Positions 1-7,259 of a stretch of DNA of 10,132 nt are shown here, piece by piece; the stretch's first letter is position 1, and each line of letters begins with the position of its first letter. The notes beneath the pieces are model-generated. The model worked only from the letters and a program-made list of their open reading frames with translations, had not been told where the DNA came from and ran no database searches. The position numbers were made by a program, and so were the translations under genes. The stretch covers positions 1 to 10,132 of the forward strand of contig CANCRX010000107.1 of NCBI GenBank assembly GCA_947380655.1, read 5' to 3'. Source of the stretch: Alcaligenaceae bacterium (GTDB lineage Bacteria; Pseudomonadota; Gammaproteobacteria; Burkholderiales; Burkholderiaceae_B).

Positions 1-945
1 ATTCAAAAATTCTTTCCAATCAAAACGGGTTTGTTTGGAAAGACAACGGGTCATGTGCATGCCGTCGACGGCGTATCGTTTTCTATCAACAAGGGTGAAA
101 CACTTGCACTCGTTGGAGAATCTGGTTGTGGTAAGTCTACAGTGGGTCGCTCTATCCTGCGTTTATTTGATTTGACCTCAGGTGAGGTGATTCTGGATGG
201 CACGCGGATAGATAATTTATCTCCAAGCGTCTTGCGACCGTTGCGCAAACGTATTCAGGTCATTTTTCAGGATCCTTTTTCAAGCTTAAACCCGCGCATG
301 AAGGTGCACGATATTATTGCTGAACCGATCCGTAACTTTGGTTTGGCAACGGATGAGGCACAAATCAAAGCACGCGTGATCCAGCTGCTCGACAAAGTGC
401 GTTTACCGAAAGATGCAGGCGAGCGCTGGCCGCATGAGTTCTCTGGTGGTCAACGTCAGCGTATTTGTATTGCGCGCGCGCTGGCTGCAGATCCTGATTT
501 GATTATTTGCGACGAGGCCGTATCTGCGCTTGATGTCTCGGTCAAAGCGCAGATTGTTAACCTGCTGCAAGATCTGCAAAAAGAGCTCGGTTTAGCTTTG
601 CTTTTTATCAGTCATGATTTGGCTATTGTTGAGCATATGACGCATCGCGTGGCGGTCATGTATCTTGGTCGCATCGTCGAGCTCGCCGATCGTTCTGAGT
701 TATTTTCTGATCCCCAGCATCCTTACACAGCAGCGTTGTTGTCAGCTGTGCCAGTACCAGACCCACAAAAGAAAACTAACCGGACCGTATTGCAAGGCGA
801 TGTGCCTAGCCCTGTCAAACGTCCAAGCGGTTGCCATTTTCATACCCGCTGTCCGGACGCGATTGCCATCTGTAAGACACAGGAGCCCAAACAAACCATC
901 ATGGCTTCGGGGCGGATGGTCGCTTGTCATTTAAGACAGGAGTAG
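1..945 (+). CDS. Peptide ABC transporter ATP-binding subunit, DppF/OppF type (5' partial)
   Basis: Cytoplasmic ATPase subunit of a dipeptide/oligopeptide importer; it would pair with a second ATPase and two permeases encoded to the left of the window. The frame is open to base 1, and the first ten codons (IQKFFPIKTG) match the usual family N-terminus, so the gene is cut by the window edge and the TTG at 31 is not the real start. Numbering from that TTG: Walker A GESGCGKST at 29-37, Q-loop VIFQ at 77-80, signature FSGGQRQR at 137-144, Walker B LIICDEAVSALD at 157-168 (DEA instead of DEP, usual in this family), switch His195. The C-terminal oligopeptide-transporter domain follows, with GCHFHTRCP at 267-275 and Cys268, 274, 281 and 299; such Cys residues hold a [4Fe-4S] cluster in at least one characterised homologue. 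It ends in TAG. The exact peptide substrate cannot be told from this subunit. Confidence 0.93.
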   Translation: MQKFFPIKTGLFGKTTGHVHAVDGVSFSINKGETLALVGESGCGKSTVGRSILRLFDLTSGEVILDGTRIDNLSPSVLRPLRKRIQVIFQDPFSSLNPRMKVHDIIAEPIRNFGLATDEAQIKARVIQLLDKVRLPKDAGERWPHEFSGGQRQRICIARALAADPDLIICDEAVSALDVSVKAQIVNLLQDLQKELGLALLFISHDLAIVEHMTHRVAVMYLGRIVELADRSELFSDPQHPYTAALLSAVPVPDPQKKTNRTVLQGDVPSPVKRPSGCHFHTRCPDAIAICKTQEPKQTIMASGRMVACHLRQE

Positions 946-950
946 TTTAA

Positions 951-983
951 GCTTGTCCTAATAAAAATTATTAAGGGACAAGC
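951..983 (+). promoter_or_regulatory. Inverted repeat overlapping the SD of the dehydrogenase gene
   Basis: GCTTGTCC (951-958) is perfectly complementary to GGACAAGC (976-983). Inside these arms TAATAA (959-964) pairs with TTATTA (968-973) around an AAA loop, leaving only AG (974-975) bulged, so 14 base pairs form in a 33-base element. The right arm contains most of the SD (AAGGGA, 973-978) and ends immediately before the ATG at 984. No T-run follows, so an intrinsic terminator is unlikely. A translational lock on the dehydrogenase gene, an mRNA-processing or stabilising hairpin, or a dyad operator are the plausible roles. The pairing is seen directly; the role is inferred. Confidence 0.6.
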
Positions 984-1769
984 ATGTATCCAGAATTAAA
1001 TCCATACGTTGTCTTAATCACTGGCGGAGCAAGTGGTTTGGGACTTGCTGGTGCCCAAGGTTTCGCCAAACAAGGCGCGACAATCGTGATTGTCGATATA
1101 AATGAATCAGAAGCAAAACAGGCCGCTTTGGAGTTAGGGTCTGAACACCTGGGTCTGGCGTGTGATGTAGCAGACGAAACTCAAGTAAACCAGGTCGTTG
1201 ATACCGTCATTCAAAAATTTGGTCGCATCGATGTGTTGGTGAATTGTGCCGGTATTGCGGATCAGGTCAAACCAACCGTTGAACAGGATATGACGCATTT
1301 TCGTCGTCTGCTTGATATCCATTTGACGGGCTCATACATGATGACAAAAGCCTGTGCGGTTCAGATGCTCAAACAAGGTAAGGGTAGTGTGATCAATATC
1401 AGTTCGATTGCTGGTGTGATTGGTCTGACCTATCGTAATGCCTACAGTGCCGCAAAGGCTGGTATTTCAATGCTGACGCGAACGCTGGGCTGCGAATGGG
1501 CCGCTGCCGGTATTCGTGTGAATGCGATTGCACCGGGCTATATCCTGACGCCTTTAACCCAGTCCCTGATTGATAAAGGACGTCTGGATAAATCGATCGT
1601 TGAGCGTAGGACGCCGATGGGGCATTTTGGAACGCCAAAGCATATTGCTGATGCGATGCTATTTTTAGCATCGGATCAGGCTGCTTTTATTACGGGTGTG
1701 ACGCTACCCGTGGATGGTGGGTACATGAGTTGGGGCGCGCCGAGTGACGCGTTTGATGATCACCCATAG
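984..1769 (+). CDS. Short-chain dehydrogenase/reductase (classical SDR family)
   Basis: Cytoplasmic NAD(P)-dependent oxidoreductase with a Rossmann fold, 261 residues, the normal length of classical SDRs. Cofactor motif TGGASGLG at 13-20; acidic Asp39 at the end of the second beta strand (VIVDI) favours NAD(H) over NADP(H). NCAG at 88-91, a Ser pair at 141-142, and YSAAK with catalytic Tyr155 and Lys159 complete the active site; the C-terminal FITGVTLPVDGGY segment is typical of the family. The ATG start is preceded by AAGGGA five bases upstream, buried in an inverted repeat. It lies 38 bp after the peptide-transporter ATPase gene on the same strand and may be co-transcribed with it. The overall pattern resembles 3-oxoacyl-ACP reductase/3-hydroxyacyl-CoA dehydrogenase-like or sugar-alcohol SDRs; the substrate cannot be assigned. 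The stop is TAG. Confidence 0.93.
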   Translation: MYPELNPYVVLITGGASGLGLAGAQGFAKQGATIVIVDINESEAKQAALELGSEHLGLACDVADETQVNQVVDTVIQKFGRIDVLVNCAGIADQVKPTVEQDMTHFRRLLDIHLTGSYMMTKACAVQMLKQGKGSVINISSIAGVIGLTYRNAYSAAKAGISMLTRTLGCEWAAAGIRVNAIAPGYILTPLTQSLIDKGRLDKSIVERRTPMGHFGTPKHIADAMLFLASDQAAFITGVTLPVDGGYMSWGAPSDAFDDHP

Positions 1770-1773
1770 TATT

Positions 1774-1798
1774 TGACTTTCAATTATCTCGAGAGTCA
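1774..1798. other. Weak stem-loop between convergent genes
   Basis: TGACTTTC (1774-1781) pairs with GAGAGTCA (1791-1798) with one T-G wobble and a nine-base loop. It sits in the 61-bp gap between the dehydrogenase gene and the facing prpD-family pseudogene, where a bidirectional terminator would be expected. Neither strand shows a clear T-run right after the stem, so it is at best a weak or factor-dependent terminator. Nothing else is recognisable in 1770-1830. Confidence 0.3.
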
Positions 1799-1830
1799 GA
1801 GTTGAGTGGAGAAGAGGTTTATTCTTTTTA

Positions 1831-2993
1831 TCATAAGGGTTTCATCTGCCGAACGAGATTTGTCAGATTTGATTCTGACTCAACTTGCCAAAGAGCGTTG
1901 AGGAGAGCTTCGCTTTGAATATTATTCAATAAGCTTGAAACGTTCTGGACAAATTTTGCGTTCACCGCATCGCGTTTCATAGGCCTAGTCGCAGAGCCAG
2001 CCACATCATCAACTTGGACAGTCAGTGTGCGACCATCTTTTAAGACTGCTGTCAGGCGGCAGGGTGTGGTGAGGGGTTCGCGCGAACTTAATACAGGATC
2101 TTCTTGAACTGTTACGCGTTTCATAAAATCTAAAATTTTTGGCTCGGAGATTTTTTCTTTTGCGTAACTGTTGACATTAATATCACCATCAAACATTGCG
2201 CGTGACGCGACATAGGGCAGATTGTGGTCCGCAGTTTCCTTGGTGGCAGGGGCCCACTTTTCTGGACCTGTGGCAGATTTTAATAACCCTGTACGTGTGG
2301 TGAAAATTTTAAGCGAGTCGATCTTGTCGGCACCATCTGCTTGACGCGCAAGTTCTATTCCAGCGGGAATCGAAGTAAGTGTATAGACTTGTGCAGGATA
2401 GAGCTTGTAGCCACAGTCGAGGATTTTAAAGGCCTGAGTGGAGCCACCAAACTTTTCCACATCTAAAAAAATGACCCACTTACTTGTGCAAACAATCCAG
2501 CTATTCCTTCAAAAATGGGCGCAGGGCCTGTCATGCCTTGCGCGGCGAGCAAGCTTGCAAAAACACCATTTCTTAGGGCATCTGGGTCTGCGATACCTTT
2601 CCAGTCTGACATTTGTTGAACCCGTGTCTGATACATCGCCATTGAACTCGCAAGCGAGATGTTGACGGCTTGCGTCATTTGTTTTACATCACTTCCGAGT
2701 AATTTTGAGCTGGCAAGTGCGATACTTGGGAGTGTAAAAATTGGATGGTCCCAGCCTTTTGCAGTTAAATCAATTGCATCCATTAATCTGCAATTGATTT
2801 CATATGCCAGTACGCATGCTTCTAGGAATTGACGTCCTGTAGCCTTCACCGACTCAGCCACAGCAAAGCAGGCAGCAATGTTGTCGCTAGGATGTCCAGT
2901 GGTTTTCCCTGCATAGACATCATTCAAATCGTGGTAGCGCATCGCAACACCATTAGAAAATGCCGTCAACTCAGGTTGAGATTGAGTATACGT
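1831..2993 (-). pseudogene. MmgE/PrpD-family protein remnant (N-terminal truncation plus frameshift)
   Basis: Remnant of a gene of the 2-methylcitrate dehydratase-like MmgE/PrpD family. The first part reads PELTAFSNGVAMRYHDLNDVY...GHPSDN, the conserved 'ANG...RYLDFNDxY...HPSDN' block that normally lies roughly 90-100 residues into these ~450-residue proteins, so the N-terminus is missing. This frame ends at TAG (2463-2465) straight after seven T (2465-2471). The next frame then continues as DVEKFGGSTQAFKI...GYKLYPAQ, carries TADHNLPYV, and runs to a normal C-terminal end (TGA, 1831-1833). One extra T would rejoin the halves as ...SGSFFLDVEKFGG. At its upstream edge it overlaps the degraded tctC-type gene in another frame. 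Members of this family next to tctC-type genes are common in Burkholderiales. Function is probably lost unless the frameshift is a sequencing error or is bypassed; the missing N-terminus argues against a working enzyme either way. Confidence 0.85.
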
Positions 2994-3855
2994 ACCCCTT
3001 GATAAATGCTTTAAATTCCTCGCTCGCGATGACGGCGGCGAAGTCGGTATTCAGTTTATGAATGATCTCCTTCGGCGTTCCTTTCGGGACTGTGATTCCA
3101 GAGAACGTTGTTGCTTCGAAATTCTTAAAACCCAGCTCTTGCATAGTTGGTATATTGGGCAGATTGATTAGGCGGTTTTTGCTCGTTACGGTCAGCATTC
3201 GCAGGCGTCCTGATTCAGCGAGTGGCGTCCAGGTTGTTACATTATCGACAACAACTTGCAAGTTGCCATTTAGGATATCTGCTTGGACTTGAGGCGTGCC
3301 CTTATAGGGGACTGCGTTCATGTTGATACCAGCAACGTTATTAAACAGAATCCCGACGAAGTGTCCGGCTGAGCCATAGCCAGGCACACCAAAGTTGATT
3401 TGCCCCGGCTTGGCTTTGGTCTAGGCAATTAATTCTGCGAGTGTTTTGGCCGGCACATCGTTATTCACTAGAATCGCATCCGCTGATTTGATCACCATAA
3501 TGACGGGTTCAAAATCCTGTTTTGCATCAAAGCCAGGATTCTTATAAATGTTTGGATTGATCACATGGGTAGCGGTATTCGAAACTAATAGGGTTTATCC
3601 ATCGGCCGGTTGTCTGGAGGCATAGGCTGCACCGATATTTCCCGCTGCACCGCCCTTATTATCGACAATGATTGGGACATTCCACTTTTTAGAAAGTCCG
3701 TTAGCCAGCCATCGGCCAATATTGTCTGACTGCCCACCGGGGGGAAATGGCACGACGATGGTGACAGCTCGGTTAGGAAAGTCTGTCTCGGCCATCGCGC
3801 AGGCACTCAGGCCAAGAAGAACAATGGTCAACATACATTGCAGACGCTTGAGCAT
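2971..3855 (-). pseudogene. TctC/Bug-family periplasmic binding protein, degraded
   Basis: Remnant of a tripartite-tricarboxylate-type periplasmic substrate-binding protein gene. ATG at 3853-3855 has an AGGG SD seven bases upstream. A signal peptide follows (MLKRLQ, hydrophobic core, cleavage probably after ACAMA; LSAC could alternatively be read as a lipobox), then the family hallmark VVPFPPGGQSDNIGRWLA. Codon 87 is TAA (3595-3597) where Tyr is expected (PADGYTLL), and codon 145 is TAG (3421-3423) in LAELIA-TKAKPG. Reading through both, homology continues in the same frame: NFGVPGYGSAGHF, NAVPYKG, GRLRMLTVTS, IPTMQELG, VPKGTPKEII. The end, ...EEFKAFIKG then YVYSIST, lacks the usual last ~30 residues and crosses into the prpD-family remnant. 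It begins 23 bp after the transferase gene. It is a different paralogue from the tctC-type gene at the right edge. Confidence 0.9.
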
Positions 3856-3878
3856 AAATAATCCCTGTTGAATTTTGT

Positions 3879-5495
3879 TTACCAGGCCGCGATAGAAGAG
3901 TCGCTGCGTGGTTCAGTTCCGCCTGTGAGCACGCCATTCGTATCGCGCAAAATAATCTGACCACGGCCAAAAGCGAGTGGATTGGTTGACCAGGATACCT
4001 CATGTCCGAGCGACTGAAGAGAATCGAAAATTGCTTGGGGCGTTCCTCGTTCAAGACTAACTTGATTACCTTTTGTCCATTCCCAACGCGGTGCATCGAG
4101 CGCTGCCTGAGGATTAAGTCCAAAGTCGATCATATTCATGACCATCTGCACATGGGCTTGGGGTTGCAGATAAGAGCCGATCACACCAAAAGAGCCGACA
4201 GGGCGATTACCGTGCGTCAAGAACCCTGGAATGATTGTATGAAAAGGGCGCTTGCCTCCCTCTAAACAGTTAGGATGCGATGGATCGAGTGAAAAACCAT
4301 TGCCGCGATTTTGTAAATTTATTCCAGTCCCTGGCACCACAAGACCCGAGCCAAAGTTCATATAACCACTCTGAATGAGCGAAACCATATTGCCTTGCGC
4401 ATCTGCGCAACTGACATAGACAGTACCGCCTCGTTGTTGTTGACCATCCTCTGGTAAGCGTGCGCGCTCATTTATTTCGCTGTGCATGCGCGCGCTTGTA
4501 GTCTCAGAAAGCATTTCGTTGACTGATATGCTCATTCTCTTGATGTCGGTGATGTTCGCAATACCTAATTCAAAGGCTAGTTTGATCGCTTCTATTTGAC
4601 GATGGTACGTCAGCGCACTGTCACGTTCACTAAAGGAAAAGTCTTTTAAGGCACCTAACGCCATGAGTGCCACGATGCCTTGACAGTTCGGTGGCATTTC
4701 CCAGACGGTATAACCTCGATAGTTTGCAGAAATAGGTTCCACCCAGTCTGGTTTGAACGCAGCCAGGTCAGAGACGCTGAGGTAGCCGCCCGCGTTCTGA
4801 CAAAAACTTGCTATGTCACGAGCGAGTGACCCATGATAAAAACTGTCACCATGATCGCTTGCTATGCAGGACAGTGTGTTCGCTTGATCTGGTTGTTTCC
4901 AGATCTCTCCACTTCGTGGGGCCCGTCCTAGGGGTGCGAAAGCTTCAAACCATGGTTTGTAGTGTTGTGCTGAAAACTCATCTTTGAATAACTGAAAGGC
5001 TTGATTCCACGCATAGGCAACGGTTGGTGAAACAGGAAAACCTTCACGAGCCAGTTCGATTGCCTCATTTAGGGATTGTTGAAGGGACAGATTTCCAAAT
5101 CTTTCCGACAACGCTACCCAGCTTGCCGGTGTGCCAGGTACCGTGACTCCTGATGGACCGTAAGTAGGAAACGCGTTGAATCCCTGGGCTGAGAGTTTTG
5201 CGATCGAAATATTTATTGGGGCAGGACCGCTCGCGTTTAAACCGTGCAACTGATTTTCGTGCCAGACCAGTGCAAGGGTATCCCCGCCGATACAGTTTGA
5301 AGTGGGCTCTACAACGGTGAGTGCAGCCGCAGTGGCAACCGCAGCATCAATAGCATTGCCACCAGCCTGCAGTATTTTTAGACCTGCCTGGGCAGCCAGT
5401 GGGTGCGAGGTCGCAACCATCCCTCGCAAGGACTGCACAACAGCCCGCCTGGACGGGTAGGGATAGTGAAACGGATCGCCAAGCAGGGAGTTCAA
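3879..5495 (-). CDS. Gamma-glutamyltransferase-family protein (Ntn hydrolase)
   Basis: Predicted gamma-glutamyl hydrolase/transpeptidase precursor of 538 residues that would self-cleave before Thr358 (in RGGTVYVSCAD) to give the large and small subunits. The substrate-site segments NASGPAP (87-93), YGPSGVTVPGTPASW (112-126) and, after the nucleophile, NMVSLIQSGYMNFGSG and GKRPFHTIIP are intact. No signal peptide is seen, so it is probably cytoplasmic, as in the YwrD-like branch rather than the secreted E. coli Ggt branch. The start is TTG with AGAGGG seven bases upstream; the N-terminal FHYPYPSRRAVV is conserved in this branch, which supports this start over the ATG at codon 26. One oddity: the usual Gly-Gly before the QPQGH motif reads Gly440-Ser441 here (GVIGSYLQPQAH). 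It follows the amino acid binding protein gene by 58 bp, which suggests action on an imported gamma-glutamyl compound. Stop TAA. Confidence 0.92.
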   Translation of the reverse strand: MNSLLGDPFHYPYPSRRAVVQSLRGMVATSHPLAAQAGLKILQAGGNAIDAAVATAAALTVVEPTSNCIGGDTLALVWHENQLHGLNASGPAPINISIAKLSAQGFNAFPTYGPSGVTVPGTPASWVALSERFGNLSLQQSLNEAIELAREGFPVSPTVAYAWNQAFQLFKDEFSAQHYKPWFEAFAPLGRAPRSGEIWKQPDQANTLSCIASDHGDSFYHGSLARDIASFCQNAGGYLSVSDLAAFKPDWVEPISANYRGYTVWEMPPNCQGIVALMALGALKDFSFSERDSALTYHRQIEAIKLAFELGIANITDIKRMSISVNEMLSETTSARMHSEINERARLPEDGQQQRGGTVYVSCADAQGNMVSLIQSGYMNFGSGLVVPGTGINLQNRGNGFSLDPSHPNCLEGGKRPFHTIIPGFLTHGNRPVGSFGVIGSYLQPQAHVQMVMNMIDFGLNPQAALDAPRWEWTKGNQVSLERGTPQAIFDSLQSLGHEVSWSTNPLAFGRGQIILRDTNGVLTGGTEPRSDSSIAAW

Positions 5496-5502
5496 AATAT
5501 AA

Positions 5503-5508
5503 CCCTCT
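5503..5508 (-). promoter_or_regulatory. Ribosome binding site fixing a TTG start
   Basis: On the minus strand AGAGGG lies seven bases before the TTG at 5493-5495. No in-frame ATG occurs before codon 26 of the gamma-glutamyltransferase-family gene, and the protein sequence between is conserved in the family, so this site decides the start. Confidence 0.65.
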
Positions 5509-5553
5509 TAACTTTTAATACAGTGTGATAGATGATTATGCTCTGACACGCTA

Positions 5554-6393
5554 CTACTTCACGGCTTTGGGGAAGGGACGTAAGTTAGGCGCATCAACAA
5601 AGCGACTATCTTCCGGGATGTATTTAGCCGTCATCTGATCGAGCTGACCTGACACCAACAGGCTATCGAGTCCTACATTTACGATTGACAGTAATTCAGT
5701 ATTTCCCTTTTTAACAGCCCATGCAATGGGTAAGAAAAATACTGGTTTTTCAGCAAATAAGACCTTAGTGGTTGGTTGTTGTTTTGCAAATTCTGTCGCG
5801 ATAAAGATATCCTGAAAGCTTGCATCTGCGCGCCCTGCTGCGACTTCAATGAAGCCTGCTGCGAGGTTGCCACCAGCCAGGGATGTGAGTTTCGCATTGG
5901 GTAATACGCGCTTGACGAAATCTTCTGCCTCAGTACCTTGAACGACTGCGATTTTGACATCAGGCTTATTCATGTCGGCTAACTGGTTAAACCGCGTGTC
6001 ATCCTTGCGCACAAGTGCGACACTACCGAGATAATTCAGTGGCTTTGAAAAATCGACGACCATGGCGCGTTTGACGGTCGCAAAGGTTCCTGCTATCGAT
6101 AGGTCAAATTGGTTGGATTGCAAACCCGCTACAAAGTTAGCCCAGGTTGCTTCAACAAAAACGGGCTTTACACCCATTTGCTCACTTAGTGCACGGGCAG
6201 CATCTACATAAAAACCGTTCACTTCTCCTGATACTGGATCTTTTGCAATACCTGGAGGAGAGGGGATATAACCGATACGCAACTCACCACGCTTGGTGAT
6301 TTGTTCGATTTCACCAGTAGCCTGCGCTGGCGAAGACAGGGAAAGCAGCATCAGAGCACAGGCTGAAAGATATGAGAGCATACGAAATTTCAT
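5554..6393 (-). CDS. Amino acid ABC transporter, periplasmic substrate-binding protein (SBP_bac_3)
   Basis: Periplasmic receptor of a polar amino acid importer, 279 residues. Sec signal peptide: MKFR, hydrophobic core to about 20, cleavage predicted after AQA at 23-25. Family-3 features follow in order: RGELRIGYIPSPPG (35-48), GFYVDAARALSEQMG (60-74), DLSIAGTFATVKRAMVVDFSKP (97-118), and FQDIFIATEFAKQ (193-205). Arg109 and Asp195 align with the HisJ-type Arg and Asp (HisJ motif FQDEVA) that bind the alpha-carboxylate and alpha-amino groups, so the ligand is probably a true alpha-amino acid or close analogue. The ATG has AAGGAT upstream. It lies 38 bp after the ATPase gene of the same transporter. 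The side chain preferred cannot be read from sequence alone. Confidence 0.93.
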   Translation of the reverse strand: MKFRMLSYLSACALMLLSLSSPAQATGEIEQITKRGELRIGYIPSPPGIAKDPVSGEVNGFYVDAARALSEQMGVKPVFVEATWANFVAGLQSNQFDLSIAGTFATVKRAMVVDFSKPLNYLGSVALVRKDDTRFNQLADMNKPDVKIAVVQGTEAEDFVKRVLPNAKLTSLAGGNLAAGFIEVAAGRADASFQDIFIATEFAKQQPTTKVLFAEKPVFFLPIAWAVKKGNTELLSIVNVGLDSLLVSGQLDQMTAKYIPEDSRFVDAPNLRPFPKAVK

Positions 6394-6431
6394 GATGGCA
6401 TCCTTGAAAAAGAAAGAGTGATGATTGAATT

Positions 6432-7259
6432 CTATAGGGCGGTATGTGTTGTCAGTACTCGGGATAAAAACTCTTGCGTTCTACTTTGAGTTGGTTTTAC
6501 AAAAACGTGCTCAGGCGAGCCTTGCTCGATAATTTCACCATCCGCCATGAATATCACCCGAGTCGCCACATCGCGTGCGAAGTGCATCTCATGGGTCACG
6601 ATGATCATGGTCATTCCCTGTTTGACTAAATCACGAATCGTAGTCAAGACCTCACCCACAAGTTCGGGGTCCAGCGCTGAGGTCGGTTCGTCGAAAAGCA
6701 TCAGTTTCGGACGCATCGCTAACGCGCGTGCAATGGCTGCTCTTTGTTGTTGACCACCGGACAAGCGTGTTGGTTTGACATCACGTTTATCAGAAAGTCC
6801 GACCTGCGCTAATAATTGCTCGGCATAGGCAATCGCCTCTGCTTTCGCAATGCCGAGGACGCGGGTCGGACCTTCAATGATATTTTCAAGAATAGTCATG
6901 TGGGGAAAGAGATTAAAGTTCTGAAAGACCATCCCCATTTGTGTGCGCAAGTGATTAATCACATGATCGGGTGCAAGTTTGCGTCTGCCAGAAACCGGCT
7001 TACTTTCCGCATAACCTACTAGCTTGCCGTTAAAGATCACAGCACCTGAATCGTAAGGCTCTAAAAAATTGATGCATTTCAATAAGGTACTTTTTCCTGA
7101 ACCACTCGGACCAATAATCGCGATGACCTCACCGGCCTGAACTGTCAGGTCGATATTGCGCAGCACATCGAGTTTGCCGTAGGATTTGTTCAGCGCACTA
7201 AGTGTCAACATATCATTGACTGGATCAGATCCAACCTGTGTTTTATCGATGCGACTCAT
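6432..7259 (-). CDS. Amino acid ABC transporter ATP-binding protein (GlnQ/HisP type)
   Basis: Cytoplasmic ATPase driving the adjacent permease, 275 residues. Walker A GPSGSGKST at 50-58, Q-loop VFQNFNLFPH with Gln113, signature LSGGQQQR at 166-173, Walker B LMLFDEP at 186-192 with catalytic Glu191, SALD D-loop at 194-197, switch His223. The ~25-residue insert between the first beta sheet and the Q-loop (about 80-106) is typical of HisP-like members. The ATG overlaps the permease stop as ATGA, implying translational coupling; no strong SD is visible upstream, which fits coupling. An internal ATG at codon 17 (MLTLSALNKSYG) is a possible alternative start, because residues 1-16 look like a family-variable extension. 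Confidence 0.95.
   Translation of the reverse strand: MSRIDKTQVGSDPVNDMLTLSALNKSYGKLDVLRNIDLTVQAGEVIAIIGPSGSGKSTLLKCINFLEPYDSGAVIFNGKLVGYAESKPVSGRRKLAPDHVINHLRTQMGMVFQNFNLFPHMTILENIIEGPTRVLGIAKAEAIAYAEQLLAQVGLSDKRDVKPTRLSGGQQQRAAIARALAMRPKLMLFDEPTSALDPELVGEVLTTIRDLVKQGMTMIIVTHEMHFARDVATRVIFMADGEIIEQGSPEHVFVKPTQSRTQEFLSRVLTTHTAL

Noticed and set aside
31..33. TTG as the start of the peptide-transporter ATPase gene
   Set aside because: The frame is open to base 1 and the ten codons before it match the family N-terminus, so the gene is simply cut by the edge.
1770..1830. Intrinsic terminator with the T-rich stretch at 1819-1829
   Set aside because: Only about four base pairs can form before the T-rich stretch, so the stem is too weak to call.
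3421..3597. Stop codon recoding or suppression in the tctC-type gene
   Set aside because: Two different stops, plus a lost C-terminus, in a gene followed by another broken gene; simple decay explains it better.
3773..4123. 116-codon minus-strand frame spanning the end of the transferase gene and the start of the tctC-type pseudogene
   Set aside because: It overlaps two recognised reading frames, has no family motif or SD, and its composition looks like an out-of-frame reading.
4002..4265. Plus-strand frame of 87 codons opposite the transferase gene
   Set aside because: Antisense to a well-supported gene, no SD or recognisable domain.
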